Shown here: positions 53,321 to 62,903 of the stretch, piece after piece
Layout: every line of letters starts with the position of its first letter
How positions within the stretch are numbered: the first letter of the stretch is position 1
Program-made: the position numbers and the translations under genes
DNA from: Hespellia sp.
GTDB lineage: Bacteria > Bacillota > Clostridia > Lachnospirales > Lachnospiraceae
Assembly (NCBI GenBank): GCA_028694105.1
Contig: JAQUUC010000010.1
Location: forward strand, 1-64,000
DNA: 64,000 bases
Direction of reading: 5' to 3'
The notes under the pieces: model-generated
Database searches by the model: none
Seen by the model: only the letters and a program-made list of their open reading frames with translations
What the model was told of the DNA's origin: nothing

Positions 53321-54396
53321 AATATGGTTCCTCCTCCGAGCACATACTCGCCATCGTACAGCACTACCGCCTGTCCGGGAGAAGCACCCCCCTGTTTTTC
53401 CTTAAAGGTACAGACAATCTCATCCGCTCCGGTTTTTTCTACCGTGCACCAGGCTCCTCTGTGATTATAACGAATTTTAGCAAATACACGCATCGGTTCT
53501 GTAATATCTGCAACAGACATGAAATTCAGGTGGTTTGCACGTACTGTTTCTGTGAGTGATTCTTCTTTCGTTCCAAGCACAATCTCATTTGTCTCCGGTC
53601 GGATTTCGATCACATAGGCATGATATCCAAGTGCGAGACCAAGTCCTCGTCTCTGGCCCACCGTATAATGTGTGATGCCCTTGTGCTGCCCAAGAACGGT
53701 TCCGTCCTGCAGCACAAAATTTCCCGTTGGAATCGTAACGCCGGCTTCCGTTTCGATAAACGAGGCATAATCACCGTCAGGGACAAAACAAATATCCTGA
53801 CTGTCCGGTTTATTTGCCACTTTCAGGCTGATATCGTCCGCAATCTGCCTGACCTCATCTTTTGTGTATTCCCCGACTGGCATCAGCGTCTTTGAGAGCT
53901 GCTGCTGTGTCAGATTGTAGAGCGCGTAAGTCTGGTCTTTCGCGGCTGTCTTGGAGCAGCGAAGCGAATAGCGGCCGTTTGAAAGCTTTTCTACTCTTGC
54001 GTAATGTCCTGTCGCAATATAATCTGCACCGATTGACATGCTGCGCTGTAAAAGGGACTCCCATTTGACATATCGGTTACAGGCAATACACGGATTCGGT
54101 GTATGACCGTCTAAATATTCTTGTATGAAATAATCAATAACTGATTCTTTAAATTCTTGTTTGAAATTCATAACATAATAAGGAATCTCCAGATCAGCTG
54201 CAACTCTTCTTGCATCATCTACCGCACTCAGACCACAGCATCCTCCGTTTTCCTGAACTGCTGTCTCTTCTTCATCCTGCCAGATCTGCATGGTCACACC
54301 GATGACATCATATCCCTGTTTTTTAAGGAGATAGGCAGCCACAGAGGAATCCACACCTCCGGACATACCAACCACAACTGTTTTTTTAGTATTCAT
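53317..54396 (-). CDS. mnmA: tRNA 2-thiouridylase
   Basis: I start at the ATG at 54396 (MNTKKTVVVGMSGG, 359 residues); GTG codons further upstream lie within iscU. The PP-loop GMSGGVDSSVAAYLL activates wobble uridine with ATP, and catalytic cysteines are in NPCIACNRYVKW and SQDICFVPDGDY. MnmA thiolates U34 of tRNA for Lys, Glu and Gln using sulfur from IscS. The gene order iscS-iscU-mnmA with overlaps suggests direct sulfur supply. Confidence 0.95.
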   Translation of the reverse strand: MNTKKTVVVGMSGGVDSSVAAYLLKKQGYDVIGVTMQIWQDEEETAVQENGGCCGLSAVDDARRVAADLEIPYYVMNFKQEFKESVIDYFIQEYLDGHTPNPCIACNRYVKWESLLQRSMSIGADYIATGHYARVEKLSNGRYSLRCSKTAAKDQTYALYNLTQQQLSKTLMPVGEYTKDEVRQIADDISLKVANKPDSQDICFVPDGDYASFIETEAGVTIPTGNFVLQDGTVLGQHKGITHYTVGQRRGLGLALGYHAYVIEIRPETNEIVLGTKEESLTETVRANHLNFMSVADITEPMRVFAKIRYNHRGAWCTVEKTGADEIVCTFKEKQGGASPGQAVVLYDGEYVLGGGTIL

Positions 54397-54832
54397 CCTC
54401 GTCTTCTTCACCCTCACTGATATCGTTTTTCGGCTTCGTCAATCCTTCGATTTTGATATCGTGCTTCTCTGCGTAATCCCACAATGCCGCATGAATCGCT
54501 TCTTCCGCCAGCAGTGAACAATGTACTTTGACCGGTGGCAGACCATCTAACGCTTCCATTACCGCCTTATTCGTCACTTCCAGAGCTTCCCGGATATTCT
54601 TGCCTTTGACAAGTTCCGTTGCCATGCTGCTTGTTGCAATTGCCGCCCCGCATCCGAATGTCTTGAACTTACAGTCACGGATAATCTGGTTATCATCTAT
54701 ATCAAGATAAATTCGCATAATATCACCGCATTTTGCATTTCCTACTGTTCCTACGCCACTTGCGTTCTCAATTTCTCCAACATTTCTCGGATGCTGGAAA
54801 TGATCCATTACTTTTTCAGTATACATATTCAT
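54386..54832 (-). CDS. iscU: Fe-S cluster scaffold protein (NifU-like N-terminal type)
   Basis: The 148-residue scaffold has the three cluster cysteines in GNAKCGDIM, FGCGAAIATSS and KVHCSLLAEEA. The C-terminus is extended by an acidic tail of about 15 residues (EGEEDEDEY at the end) whose DNA contains the start of mnmA. It receives sulfur from IscS, whose gene overlaps by four bases. Confidence 0.93.
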   Translation of the reverse strand: MNMYTEKVMDHFQHPRNVGEIENASGVGTVGNAKCGDIMRIYLDIDDNQIIRDCKFKTFGCGAAIATSSMATELVKGKNIREALEVTNKAVMEALDGLPPVKVHCSLLAEEAIHAALWDYAEKHDIKIEGLTKPKNDISEGEEDEDEY

Positions 54833-56019
54833 TCTCCTTTATTATTCTTTTTCAGAAAGTCTTCATATAATGGTGACATGCTTCGGATGAGCGCAACAAT
54901 GTCCTTCAGATGATCAATGACATAATCGATGTCTTCTTTTGTGATCTCTTCACTGAGAGTCATACGAAGGGAACCATGTGCGATTTCGTGCGGCAGACCG
55001 ATTGCGAGCAGCACATGGGACGGATCTAACGAGCCTGAGGTGCAGGCAGAACCGCTGGAAGCACAGATTCCGTTCAGGTCAAGGTTAATCAGCATTGATT
55101 CTCCCTCGATAAAGCGGAAGCTGAAATTCACATTGTTTGGGAGTCGTTTCGTTCGATGTCCGTTTAATCTGCAATATGGTATTTCGTTTTCAATCCGTTC
55201 GATCATATAATCACGAAGTTCTTTTTCTTTTGCCGTACGTTCTTCCATTGTGCGCATCGCACGCGCTACCGCTGTTCCATAGCCGACGATTCCCGGAACA
55301 TTTTCTGTGCCGGCGCGGCGTTTTCGTTCCTGCGCACCACCATGTACGAAAGAACGTATCTTCACACCTGTCCGGATATATAAGAATCCGATTCCTTTTG
55401 GTCCGTTCAGTTTATGTCCGCTCGAGCTGAGCATATCGATATGATATTCTTCTACATTGATTGGAACCTGTGCAAAAGCCTGTACCGCGTCTGTATGAAA
55501 TAAAATGCCGTGCTCATGTGCAATCTCTCCGATTTCCCGGATTGGCTGGATGGTTCCGATCTCATTGTTGGCAAACATAATGGAAATCAGAATCGTGGTC
55601 GGTCTGATTGCCGCCTTTAACTCTTCCAAATCAACCACACCATTCTCATCCACGTCCAAATAAGTCACTTCAAAGCCTCGGCTTTCCAGATACTGACAGG
55701 AATGAAGAATTGCATGATGTTCGATTTTGCTTGTAATGATATGGTTTCCTTTTGACTGGTAAGCCTCCGCTGTTGCCTTAAGCGCCCAGTTGTCAGATTC
55801 CGATCCCCCCGCTGTAAAGTAGATTTCACTCGTCTTTGCGCCAAGTGCATTTGCGATAATCTCACGGTGCTCTGTTATGACATCCTTATTGGCCGCTCCG
55901 ATTCCGTAGATGCTGGATGGATTGCCGAACTGCTCTGTATAATACGGAAGCATCGCTTCTACGACTTCCGGTGCAGTCTTTGTTGTTGCTGCATTATCCA
56001 AATAAATTAGTTTATTCAT
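54829..56019 (-). CDS. iscS: cysteine desulfurase
   Basis: The 396-residue PLP enzyme takes sulfur from cysteine. The PLP lysine is in SSSGHKLNGPKGIGF, and the mobile catalytic cysteine in CASSGSACTSGSLDPSH shows the group I (IscS/NifS) loop. It starts MNKLIYLDNAATTKTAPEV as usual. It serves both IscU and, probably, MnmA in this operon. Confidence 0.95.
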   Translation of the reverse strand: MNKLIYLDNAATTKTAPEVVEAMLPYYTEQFGNPSSIYGIGAANKDVITEHREIIANALGAKTSEIYFTAGGSESDNWALKATAEAYQSKGNHIITSKIEHHAILHSCQYLESRGFEVTYLDVDENGVVDLEELKAAIRPTTILISIMFANNEIGTIQPIREIGEIAHEHGILFHTDAVQAFAQVPINVEEYHIDMLSSSGHKLNGPKGIGFLYIRTGVKIRSFVHGGAQERKRRAGTENVPGIVGYGTAVARAMRTMEERTAKEKELRDYMIERIENEIPYCRLNGHRTKRLPNNVNFSFRFIEGESMLINLDLNGICASSGSACTSGSLDPSHVLLAIGLPHEIAHGSLRMTLSEEITKEDIDYVIDHLKDIVALIRSMSPLYEDFLKKNNKGE

Positions 56020-56034
56020 AAAATATCCTCCTGT

Positions 56035-56493
56035 TTATTGATTACATTTGATGGGGCTGTTATGATTGCCGCCCTGCATCTCTCTGCTTTCGGTCACAAG
56101 CTGGTCCAGTTTAATCTCGTCGACCGTTTTATTAATACTGTCATTGATTCTCTGCCATACATATTTCGTGACACATTCACCGGACGAGCTGCATCCCTCT
56201 TCCGGGTGCAGTCCGCCGCATTCCACCGGTTCCAGATTTCCCTCCAGTGCCCGGAGAACGTCTCCGACAGAAATATCTTTTGGGTCTTTATTCAACACGT
56301 AACCGCCGCCTGCGCCGCGGATACTTTTAATCAGACCTGCTTTTTTCAGCATTGCCATCAATTGTTCCAGATAGCGTTCTGATATGCCCTGTCTTGCGGC
56401 AATACTGGTAATGGATACCGGATCGCTTTCATAATATTGGGCTAAATCAATCAGTGCCCGAAGTCCATAACGTCCCTTTGTCGATAATTTCAA
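56035..56493 (-). CDS. iscR: Rrf2-family transcriptional regulator (IscR-like)
   Basis: The 152-residue winged-helix protein begins KLSTKGRYGLRALIDLAQYY from a TTG start behind AAGGTG. It has the helix-turn-helix ITSIAARQGISERYLEQLM and three cysteines in ECGGLHPEEGCSSSGECVT that can hold an Fe-S cluster. It is first in the iscS-iscU-mnmA operon and likely adjusts that operon to cluster supply. CymR-type cysteine sensing is a possible alternative, but CymR usually lacks these cysteines. Confidence 0.87.
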   Translation of the reverse strand: MKLSTKGRYGLRALIDLAQYYESDPVSITSIAARQGISERYLEQLMAMLKKAGLIKSIRGAGGGYVLNKDPKDISVGDVLRALEGNLEPVECGGLHPEEGCSSSGECVTKYVWQRINDSINKTVDEIKLDQLVTESREMQGGNHNSPIKCNQ

Positions 56494-56515
56494 TATATCA
56501 CCTTCTTTTTTAATT

Positions 56516-56547
56516 CCTAGTATTTTATTCCCTATGGTTTTGCTAGG
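56516..56547. promoter_or_regulatory. CCTAG...CTAGG inverted repeat, candidate Rrf2 operator
   Basis: CCTAG (56516-56520) and CTAGG (56543-56547) flank a CCTA core (56531-56534). The array sits between the -10 box and the start of the Rrf2 gene, a position fit for autoregulation. Confidence 0.4.
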
Positions 56548-56562
56548 ATTTATTACATTGTA

Positions 56563-56591
56563 AGAATAACACTGCCCTTTTGTTCTGTCAA
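56563..56591 (-). promoter_or_regulatory. promoter of the isc operon
   Basis: TTGACA (56586-56591), 17 bases and TATTCT (56563-56568) on the minus strand. Confidence 0.7.
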
Positions 56592-56638
56592 GATATGGTT
56601 TTGAATATCTTTAAATAATTAATTCTAAGGATCCGTTT

Positions 56639-57967
56639 ATGAAAAAAAATCCGTTAATGAAGGGAGCTGCTCTATTAACAGGTATCAGCCTTCTCACCCG
56701 CATCATGGGATTTTTCTACCGCATCTTCCTCAGCCGCACATTTGGGGAGGAAAGCGTTGGCCTTTACCAGCTTATTTTTCCGGTCTTTGCACTCGCCCTT
56801 GCATTCTCTGTATCTGGCATACAGACGGCACTTTCCCGAATTGTCGCATATAAAATAGGCCGGCATGATGTCTCAGGTGCCAGAGAATCACTCTGCCTGT
56901 CCCTTATCCTGTCACTGTTTCTGTCGCTTTTATCCATGGTCATGATTCAGCAGAAAGCCGTTTTCATCGCTGAAAAGCTGATGAGTGAACCCCGCTGCAC
57001 GGATTTGCTCATTATTATGACTTACGCAATTCCATTTGCAGCAATTCACAGCTGTATTTCCGGCTACTATTACGGCTTGAAGCAGACAGCTGTTCCCGCA
57101 GTTTCACAATTGCTGGAACAGATATTTCGAATCAGCTGTGTCTATTTTCTGTACCGTGTTTCTGTTGCCGAACATTTAAAAGCAGATATTGCCTTCGCTG
57201 TTGCCGGCATCGTAATTGGCGAAGTTGCCTCCTCTGCCTGTACGATTATCTCGTTAAAGACAAGTCAGAATATCCGGATTTTCGGCCAGCATCACAGCCA
57301 GTCACTTTCTTCGGTATTCTGTAATTTAAAAGAACTGACACTTTTGTCAGCTCCACTGTCAGGAAATCGTATTATTCTGACTGTTTTACAGAGTGTGGAA
57401 GCGGTCTCCATCCCGATTCAGCTGCAGACAGCTCACTATTCGGTAAGTGAAGCTCTGAGTATTTACGGAGTCCTCACCGGAATGTCACTTCCCTGCATTA
57501 TGTTCCCCTCTGTTATCACGAATTCGGTCTCCGTTCTACTGACGCCGACTGTGGCCGGAATTCAGTCTGCTGCAAAAGAAAAACAGCTGTCCCGAATCAT
57601 CCGAAACACCTGCATATTAGGATTTGCATTAGGCCTTTTTTCCTGCCTTTTCTTTTTGATTTTTGGAAATCTGATTGGCCGCATTTTATTTCACAGCGAA
57701 ATGGCCGGAAAATTCATCCTGATTCTTGCATGGATCTGTCCTTTTTTGTATTTAAGTACTGCGCTGGCAAGTATCCTAAACGGGCTCGGAAAAACAGCCA
57801 TTACATTTCTGATCAATCTGGTTGGAATCACCATCCGAATCCTCAGCATATTCCTTTTGATACCGTTCTTTGATTTGAAAGGATATCTCTGGGGGCTTCT
57901 GCTGAGTCAGATTGTCATCTGCGGGGCTCTGCTGCAATATTTGAAAATATATATTCGAAAGAATTAA
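56639..57967 (+). CDS. SpoVB/MurJ-type lipid flippase (MOP superfamily)
   Basis: The 442-residue protein has 12-14 predicted membrane segments and the MATE/polysaccharide-transport start LTGISLLTRIMGFFYRIFLSR, typical of stage V sporulation protein B. Such proteins move lipid-linked wall precursors or sugars across the membrane. It converges on a SpoIIM-like gene with a four-base overlap at the 3' ends. A role in spore cortex or wall polymer export is inferred from family and context. Confidence 0.8.
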   Translation: MKKNPLMKGAALLTGISLLTRIMGFFYRIFLSRTFGEESVGLYQLIFPVFALALAFSVSGIQTALSRIVAYKIGRHDVSGARESLCLSLILSLFLSLLSMVMIQQKAVFIAEKLMSEPRCTDLLIIMTYAIPFAAIHSCISGYYYGLKQTAVPAVSQLLEQIFRISCVYFLYRVSVAEHLKADIAFAVAGIVIGEVASSACTIISLKTSQNIRIFGQHHSQSLSSVFCNLKELTLLSAPLSGNRIILTVLQSVEAVSIPIQLQTAHYSVSEALSIYGVLTGMSLPCIMFPSVITNSVSVLLTPTVAGIQSAAKEKQLSRIIRNTCILGFALGLFSCLFFLIFGNLIGRILFHSEMAGKFILILAWICPFLYLSTALASILNGLGKTAITFLINLVGITIRILSIFLLIPFFDLKGYLWGLLLSQIVICGALLQYLKIYIRKN

Positions 57968-58506
57968 TAGATGATCTTTATCATACTTTTCACAAAAAAT
58001 GGATTTGCAAGATACTCCAGCAAAATGCCGCTGCTTAATAAGACACAAAGGATGCTGAAGGTTCGAAAGGTCCATCGAACTTCCGGATAGCGATAGATAA
58101 TTCTCAGTGCAATGCTGTATGCCAGTACATAAAAAAACAGATGCGGCAGAAGTCCCGAAAAAAAGAACAGCAGACCGAGTATGCCCAGATTCATCAGCTC
58201 GACGGATATGAGCAGACCACTCGAAAAGCCCGTCCATAAAAGGAAGGTCCATACAGCACATCTGGAAATTCTGGTGCGCTGTACGGCTGCCATTCCCAGC
58301 AGCGGAAGGATTCGAACCGCACACAGATACAATCCATACGCACTATTTGTTGTCTTTGCACTTAAAAACTCGTTCATATAATATTCACTAAAGAGATCCG
58401 ACTGAATAACATATGTATCCGCGATAAAATTTGCAAACAGAATTCCTCCGAGAAATCCTGACATCAGAAACAGAGCCACCAGCTTTTTGGTTTGAAATCG
58501 TTCCAT
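57964..58506 (-). CDS. integral membrane protein, SpoIIM-like
   Basis: The 180-residue protein has about five membrane segments. The first, LVALFLMSGFLGGILFANFI, and the later GLLPHLFFYVLAY resemble stage II sporulation protein M, which acts in engulfment. Sequence resemblance alone is weak. The neighbouring NUDIX gene strengthens it, because spoIIM and nudF are also close together in Bacillus. If right, it works with SpoIID and SpoIIP, which are not in this window. Confidence 0.5.
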   Translation of the reverse strand: MERFQTKKLVALFLMSGFLGGILFANFIADTYVIQSDLFSEYYMNEFLSAKTTNSAYGLYLCAVRILPLLGMAAVQRTRISRCAVWTFLLWTGFSSGLLISVELMNLGILGLLFFFSGLLPHLFFYVLAYSIALRIIYRYPEVRWTFRTFSILCVLLSSGILLEYLANPFFVKSMIKIIY

Positions 58507-58563
58507 ATCTCCACTCCAAAATCAATGATAGTTCATTATATGTATCAATCATTTGAATATTCA

Positions 58564-59103
58564 TTATTCACAATACTTCGCGCCGTAAGCAAGAATAGAT
58601 GCCATAGTCTTTGCATCTTCGATTTCACCGGAGAATATCTTTTCTTTTAATTCTTCCAGTGTATACATTTCGATTTCGATAGACTCTCCGTCATCTAAAT
58701 TCTGTTTCGACGGTATGAGATTTCTTGCAACATACACTTCAATTCGCTCGTCACAGAACGCCACTGTCGTGCGGATTGTAACAAGCCATTCCGGATGTTC
58801 ACAGCGATACCCCGTCTCTTCCTCCAGTTCTCTTTTCGCACATTCAATTCCCGGTTCTTTGGGATCATCGAGTTTGCCAGCTGGAAGTTCAAGAGTCTCA
58901 CGGTCAAGAGCATTTCGATACTGTCTCACCATGATAATCTTTCCGTCTTCTGTTACCGGAACGACAGCTGCCGCACCGTCATGGTGCAGAAAATCCCACT
59001 CTTCAATTGCTCCGCCGGGCACTTCTACTGTATCCCGGTACATATTCGTTACTATGCCCTGATATGCAAGTTCTCTTTTTAAACGCTTTACTTTTTCTAC
59101 CAT
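58564..59103 (-). CDS. nudF: NUDIX hydrolase, ADP-ribose pyrophosphatase type
   Basis: The ATG at 59103 follows AAAGGAG and gives 179 residues; the longer frame upstream overlaps the preceding terminator. The Nudix box is GIECAKRELEEETGYR, preceded by ALDRETLELPAGKLDDP, typical of ADP-ribose pyrophosphatases. It cleaves ADP-ribose to AMP and ribose 5-phosphate. It is located next to the SpoIIM-like gene as in Bacillus. Confidence 0.85.
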   Translation of the reverse strand: MVEKVKRLKRELAYQGIVTNMYRDTVEVPGGAIEEWDFLHHDGAAAVVPVTEDGKIIMVRQYRNALDRETLELPAGKLDDPKEPGIECAKRELEEETGYRCEHPEWLVTIRTTVAFCDERIEVYVARNLIPSKQNLDDGESIEIEMYTLEELKEKIFSGEIEDAKTMASILAYGAKYCE

Positions 59104-59196
59104 ATTAAATTTCTCCTTTTTTGTCAGATACACTTGCAAGAGATGTCCTCCGCTTCTAAACGATGCGTAACAGCTTTTACAAGTGCCTGATATTTG

Positions 59197-59224
59197 AAAA
59201 AGCCCTTGTCTTCCGACAAGGGCT
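59197..59224 (-). terminator. terminator of rny
   Basis: AGCCCTTGTC and GACAAGGGCT form a perfect ten-pair stem with a four-base loop and U-tail on the minus strand. Confidence 0.88.
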
Positions 59225-59249
59225 AATAAATTCATTCATTTCTCTGTGC

Positions 59250-60803
59250 TTATTTGGCGTAATCGGAAACTCGTGATTCACGAATTACATTTACTTTAAT
59301 CTGACCCGGATATTCTAATTCAAATTCAATCTTCTTAGAAATTTCTCTGGCCATAACAACCATATCTGCATCAGATACTTGTTCTGGAACTACCATAACA
59401 CGAATCTCTCTACCTGCTTGAATTGCAAAAGATTTATCAACTCCCTTAAACTGGTTGGTGATATCTTCTAACTGTTTTAATCTGTTTGTGTATGTTTCTA
59501 ATGTCTCGCGTCTTGCACCTGGTCTTGCTGCCGAGATTGTATCTGCAGCCTGAACGATACATGCAATCAACGTCTGTGGCTCTACATCTCCATGATGTGA
59601 TTCAACTGCATTAATAACAGTTGCCGACTCTTTGTATTTTCTACAGAGATCCGAACCGATCTGAATATGAGACCCTTCCACATCGTGGTCAATTGATTTA
59701 CCGATATCGTGAAGCAGACCGGCTCTTTTTGCAAGTCTGACATCCACTCCTAATTCTCCGGCTAATATTCCGGACAACTGAGCGACTTCAATTGAATGCT
59801 TTAATGCATTCTGACCATAACTTGTTCTAAATTTCATACGTCCTAAGAGACGAGTAAGCTCTGGGTGAATTCCGGGAACGCCAACTTCTAATGCTGCCGA
59901 TTCTCCTTCTTCACGAATCATTGCCTCTACATCCTTCTGCGCTTTTTCTACCATCTCCTCAATTCTTGCCGGATGAATACGTCCATCCACAATCAATCGT
60001 TCAAGAGCAATTCTTGCAACCTCTCTTCGAATTGGATCAAATCCGGATAAAACAACAGCTTCCGGTGTATCATCGATAATCAATTCCACACCCGTCATAG
60101 TTTCAAGAGTACGGATATTACGTCCTTCTCTACCTATAATTCGACCTTTCATTTCATCACTTGGTAATTGCACAACTGAAATTGTTGTCTCTGCAACATG
60201 ATCTGCCGCACATCGCTGGATGGCATTGACGACATATTCCTTCGCCTTCTTGTCTGCCGTTTCCTTTGCCTGCGTCTCTAACTCTTTGATCATCTTTGCA
60301 GTGTCATGTTTTACATCTTCTTCAACAGTTTTTAACAGATATTCTTTTGCTTGTTCGGAGGTAAGTCCTGAGATTCTTTCTAGTTCCTGTACTCTTTTTT
60401 GGCTTAATTCTTCTGCCTTAGCTTCCCGCTGCTTAAGCTGTTCTTCTTTTGCATTGAACTTTGCTTCGCGTTGTTCGATAGTCTCAGATCGCTTATCTAA
60501 AGATTCCTCTTTCGATAATACTCTCTTCTCATACCGCGTTAATTCTGCCCGACGTTCTTTTGTCTCTTTTTCAAGTTCACTTTTCGCCTTGATGGACTCT
60601 TCCTGAACTGCTAAAAGTCCTTCTTTTTTGGCCGTCTCTGCAGTCTTTACTGCATCGTCAATGATCTCTCGTGCTTTTACATCTGCATTTCCAATCTTCG
60701 AATCTGCATCTTTCTTCAGACTGGAAATTGTAAGAAAACGAGTCACAATTCCGACTATCAGCGCGAGGGCTATGGCAATAATAATACTACTCATTATTGG
60801 CAC
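59250..60803 (-). CDS. rny: ribonuclease Y
   Basis: The 517-residue endoribonuclease starts at GTG (60803), seven bases after AGGAGG. It has one N-terminal membrane helix ([18 protein letters not shown]), a long coiled coil rich in Glu, Lys and Arg to about residue 200, a KH domain ([17 protein letters not shown]) and an HD domain ([18 protein letters not shown]). It initiates mRNA decay at the membrane. It lies downstream of recX but is separated from it by about 90 bases. Confidence 0.95.
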   Translation of the reverse strand: MPIMSSIIIAIALALIVGIVTRFLTISSLKKDADSKIGNADVKAREIIDDAVKTAETAKKEGLLAVQEESIKAKSELEKETKERRAELTRYEKRVLSKEESLDKRSETIEQREAKFNAKEEQLKQREAKAEELSQKRVQELERISGLTSEQAKEYLLKTVEEDVKHDTAKMIKELETQAKETADKKAKEYVVNAIQRCAADHVAETTISVVQLPSDEMKGRIIGREGRNIRTLETMTGVELIIDDTPEAVVLSGFDPIRREVARIALERLIVDGRIHPARIEEMVEKAQKDVEAMIREEGESAALEVGVPGIHPELTRLLGRMKFRTSYGQNALKHSIEVAQLSGILAGELGVDVRLAKRAGLLHDIGKSIDHDVEGSHIQIGSDLCRKYKESATVINAVESHHGDVEPQTLIACIVQAADTISAARPGARRETLETYTNRLKQLEDITNQFKGVDKSFAIQAGREIRVMVVPEQVSDADMVVMAREISKKIEFELEYPGQIKVNVIRESRVSDYAK

Positions 60804-60893
60804 AGGAGCACCTCCTTATTAAATTTTCATTGTACATTTCCGGGTCACCACCCAGATACAACACTTAAATTTTATACTGTTTTAACAACTATG

Positions 60894-61508
60894 TCAAGTA
60901 TTCTCATTATAATATTGTACTACTTGACGAATATCTTCATACCGAAAGCCTTTTCGTGCTAAAAATGCATAAATTTTCTGCATCTGTGTCTGGTCAGCAT
61001 TCGCGATATCGTATCTTTTTTTGGTTAATAATCTGCGAATTGCTTCCCTTTCCCCTTCCGGACCATAGCTTTCTTCCATAGCCGTTTCAATCAATTCCGC
61101 TGAAACTCCTTTTTGAACCAGTGCTGCATATATTTCTTTTTTACTTTTTGACTGGCGTTTGATGTCAATAAAATGTATGGCGTAACGATAGTCATCAATA
61201 TAACCAAAACTTTTCACATAATCCATCGCAATGTCAATCACATCCTCGGTACACAGCCCCTGCTTCAGCTTCATCCGCAGCTCTGATTCGGTACGGTCCA
61301 TGTCATTAAGCAGGTGCATTGCGCGCAGCTTTGCTCTCTTCACTACAATCTCATTCTTGATCTTCTGAAACAGGCTCTCGTCAAGTTCCTGCTCTTCTCT
61401 GATTTTATAGCGGGAGAGCTCGCCTTTGTATAATGCAAACGCGAACTGTCCATCTAGGTATACCTTATATCTGGTCTTATTGGCCGGTTCAATTTTAGTG
61501 ACAACCAT
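60894..61508 (-). CDS. recX: regulatory protein RecX
   Basis: The 204-residue helical-repeat protein modulates RecA filaments. Recognisable are YKVYLDGQFAFALYKGEL at the N-terminus, RAKLRAMHLLNDMDRTESELR and GYIDDYRYAIHFID. The ATG at 61508 immediately follows the recA stop, so recA and recX are translationally coupled as in many Firmicutes. Confidence 0.9.
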   Translation of the reverse strand: MVVTKIEPANKTRYKVYLDGQFAFALYKGELSRYKIREEQELDESLFQKIKNEIVVKRAKLRAMHLLNDMDRTESELRMKLKQGLCTEDVIDIAMDYVKSFGYIDDYRYAIHFIDIKRQSKSKKEIYAALVQKGVSAELIETAMEESYGPEGEREAIRRLLTKKRYDIANADQTQMQKIYAFLARKGFRYEDIRQVVQYYNENT

Positions 61509-61510
61509 CA

Positions 61511-62635
61511 CTAAGCTTCCTCACTTGTCTTTTTCGCACGTCCTCTGACTGGCTTTACTGCCGTATCATCCTTGGACGCTGCAGCGCTGACGCCCTCTGG
61601 CTTTACATCCGGTACGGCTGTATCTTCTTCGTCTTCCGGGAAGTAATGCTCGCGGATTTTCTCATCCATCTCTTTCATGAATTCAGGATGTTCGGAAAGA
61701 TATGTCTTGGCATTCTCTCTTCCCTGTCCAATCTTCTCTCCGTTATATGCATACCATGCGCCGCTCTTATTGATAATATCAAGACCTGCAGCCAGATCAA
61801 GAATATCGCCTTCTTTCGAGATACCTCTTCCGTACATAATATCGAATTCAGCTTCTTTAAACGGTGGGGCAACCTTGTTCTTTACAATCTTCACACGGGT
61901 TCTGTTACCAATCATCTCGCCGCCCTGTTTCAATGTCTCGATTCTTCTGACATCCATACGAATGGAAGAATAGAACTTCAATGCACGTCCGCCGGTTGTT
62001 GTCTCCGGACTGCCGAACATCACGCCAACCTTCTCACGCAGCTGGTTGATAAAGATTACGATACAGTTAGACTTACTGATAACCGGTGTCAGTTTACGGA
62101 GTGCCTGTGACATCAATCGCGCCTGAAGCCCCACATGACTGTCTCCCATATCGCCTTCAATCTCCTGTCTCGGTACAAGCGCTGCAACGGAATCGACTAC
62201 AATAATGTCAATCGCTCCGGAACGAACCATCGTCTCTGTAATCTCAAGTGCCTGATCTCCGCTGTCCGGCTGTGAAATATAAAGTTCATCGGTATCTACG
62301 CCAATGCTCTTCGCATAAACCGGATCCAGCGCATGCTCAGCATCTACGAATCCTGCAATCCCGCCCCTTTTCTGGACTTCTGCAATCATATGTAATGCAA
62401 CGGTTGTCTTACCACTTGATTCCGGACCGTAAATCTCAATCACACGACCCTTCGGCACACCGCCAAGACCGAGTGCAAGGTCAAGGCTTAACGAGCCCGT
62501 CGGTACCGTCTCGATACCATCATTAATGCGGGAATCCCCGAGCTTCATAACGGTTCCCTTACCAAAATCCTTCTCCAACTTCGAAATCGCGGCTTCCAAT
62601 GCCTTCTTTTTATTCTCATCACTTGTCACTGCCAT
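61511..62635 (-). CDS. recA: recombinase RecA
   Basis: The 374-residue recombinase has the P-loop [13 protein letters not shown], the Walker B region [14 protein letters not shown] and DNA-binding loops ([29 protein letters not shown]). The acidic C-terminal tail is longer than usual and finishes with a basic patch ([11 protein letters not shown]). It is preceded by a consensus promoter overlapping a LexA box. Confidence 0.97.
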   Translation of the reverse strand: MAVTSDENKKKALEAAISKLEKDFGKGTVMKLGDSRINDGIETVPTGSLSLDLALGLGGVPKGRVIEIYGPESSGKTTVALHMIAEVQKRGGIAGFVDAEHALDPVYAKSIGVDTDELYISQPDSGDQALEITETMVRSGAIDIIVVDSVAALVPRQEIEGDMGDSHVGLQARLMSQALRKLTPVISKSNCIVIFINQLREKVGVMFGSPETTTGGRALKFYSSIRMDVRRIETLKQGGEMIGNRTRVKIVKNKVAPPFKEAEFDIMYGRGISKEGDILDLAAGLDIINKSGAWYAYNGEKIGQGRENAKTYLSEHPEFMKEMDEKIREHYFPEDEEDTAVPDVKPEGVSAAASKDDTAVKPVRGRAKKTSEEA

Positions 62636-62658
62636 AATGTAATCTCCTTCTCCATGTT

Positions 62659-62672
62659 CGAACAGCTGTTCG
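62659..62672. promoter_or_regulatory. LexA (DinR) operator of recA
   Basis: CGAACAGCTGTTCG fits the Firmicutes SOS box CGAACN4GTTCG exactly and is a full palindrome. It lies 11 bases downstream of the recA -10 box. Confidence 0.9.
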
Positions 62673-62682
62673 TCTTGTTATT

Positions 62683-62711
62683 ATAGTATTATAGAAGTTG
62701 TTAATTGTCAA
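62683..62711 (-). promoter_or_regulatory. promoter of recA
   Basis: TTGACA (62706-62711), 17 bases and TACTAT (62683-62688) on the minus strand, directly upstream of the LexA box. Confidence 0.8.
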
Positions 62712-62854
62712 CAACTTTTCGCTTTTTTTATTATGCGTTTTTCTTTGTACATTAAAACGGACTTTCATACAATCATAGGCATCAGCTCTTTTCTTTTTGG
62801 AATTTCAAATGGTAAACTTAGCCGATCAGGCCGGGATTTTACTTGCATGTCTGG

Positions 62855-62885
62855 TAAAAAAACGAAGGGCGGAACCGCCCTTCGA
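62855..62885 (-). terminator. terminator of the solute symporter gene
   Basis: CGAAGGGCGG and CCGCCCTTCG form a perfect ten-pair stem with a two-base loop and a run of seven U's on the minus strand. Confidence 0.88.
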
Positions 62886-62903
62886 ACTGATTCATTATCT
62901 GAA

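Noticed and set aside
52508..53464. A 318-codon open frame on the plus strand opposite the PHP phosphatase and the end of mnmA.
   Set aside because: Its peptide is rich in Cys, His, Arg and Phe with no family resemblance, has no ribosome site and lies fully antisense to two well-supported genes.
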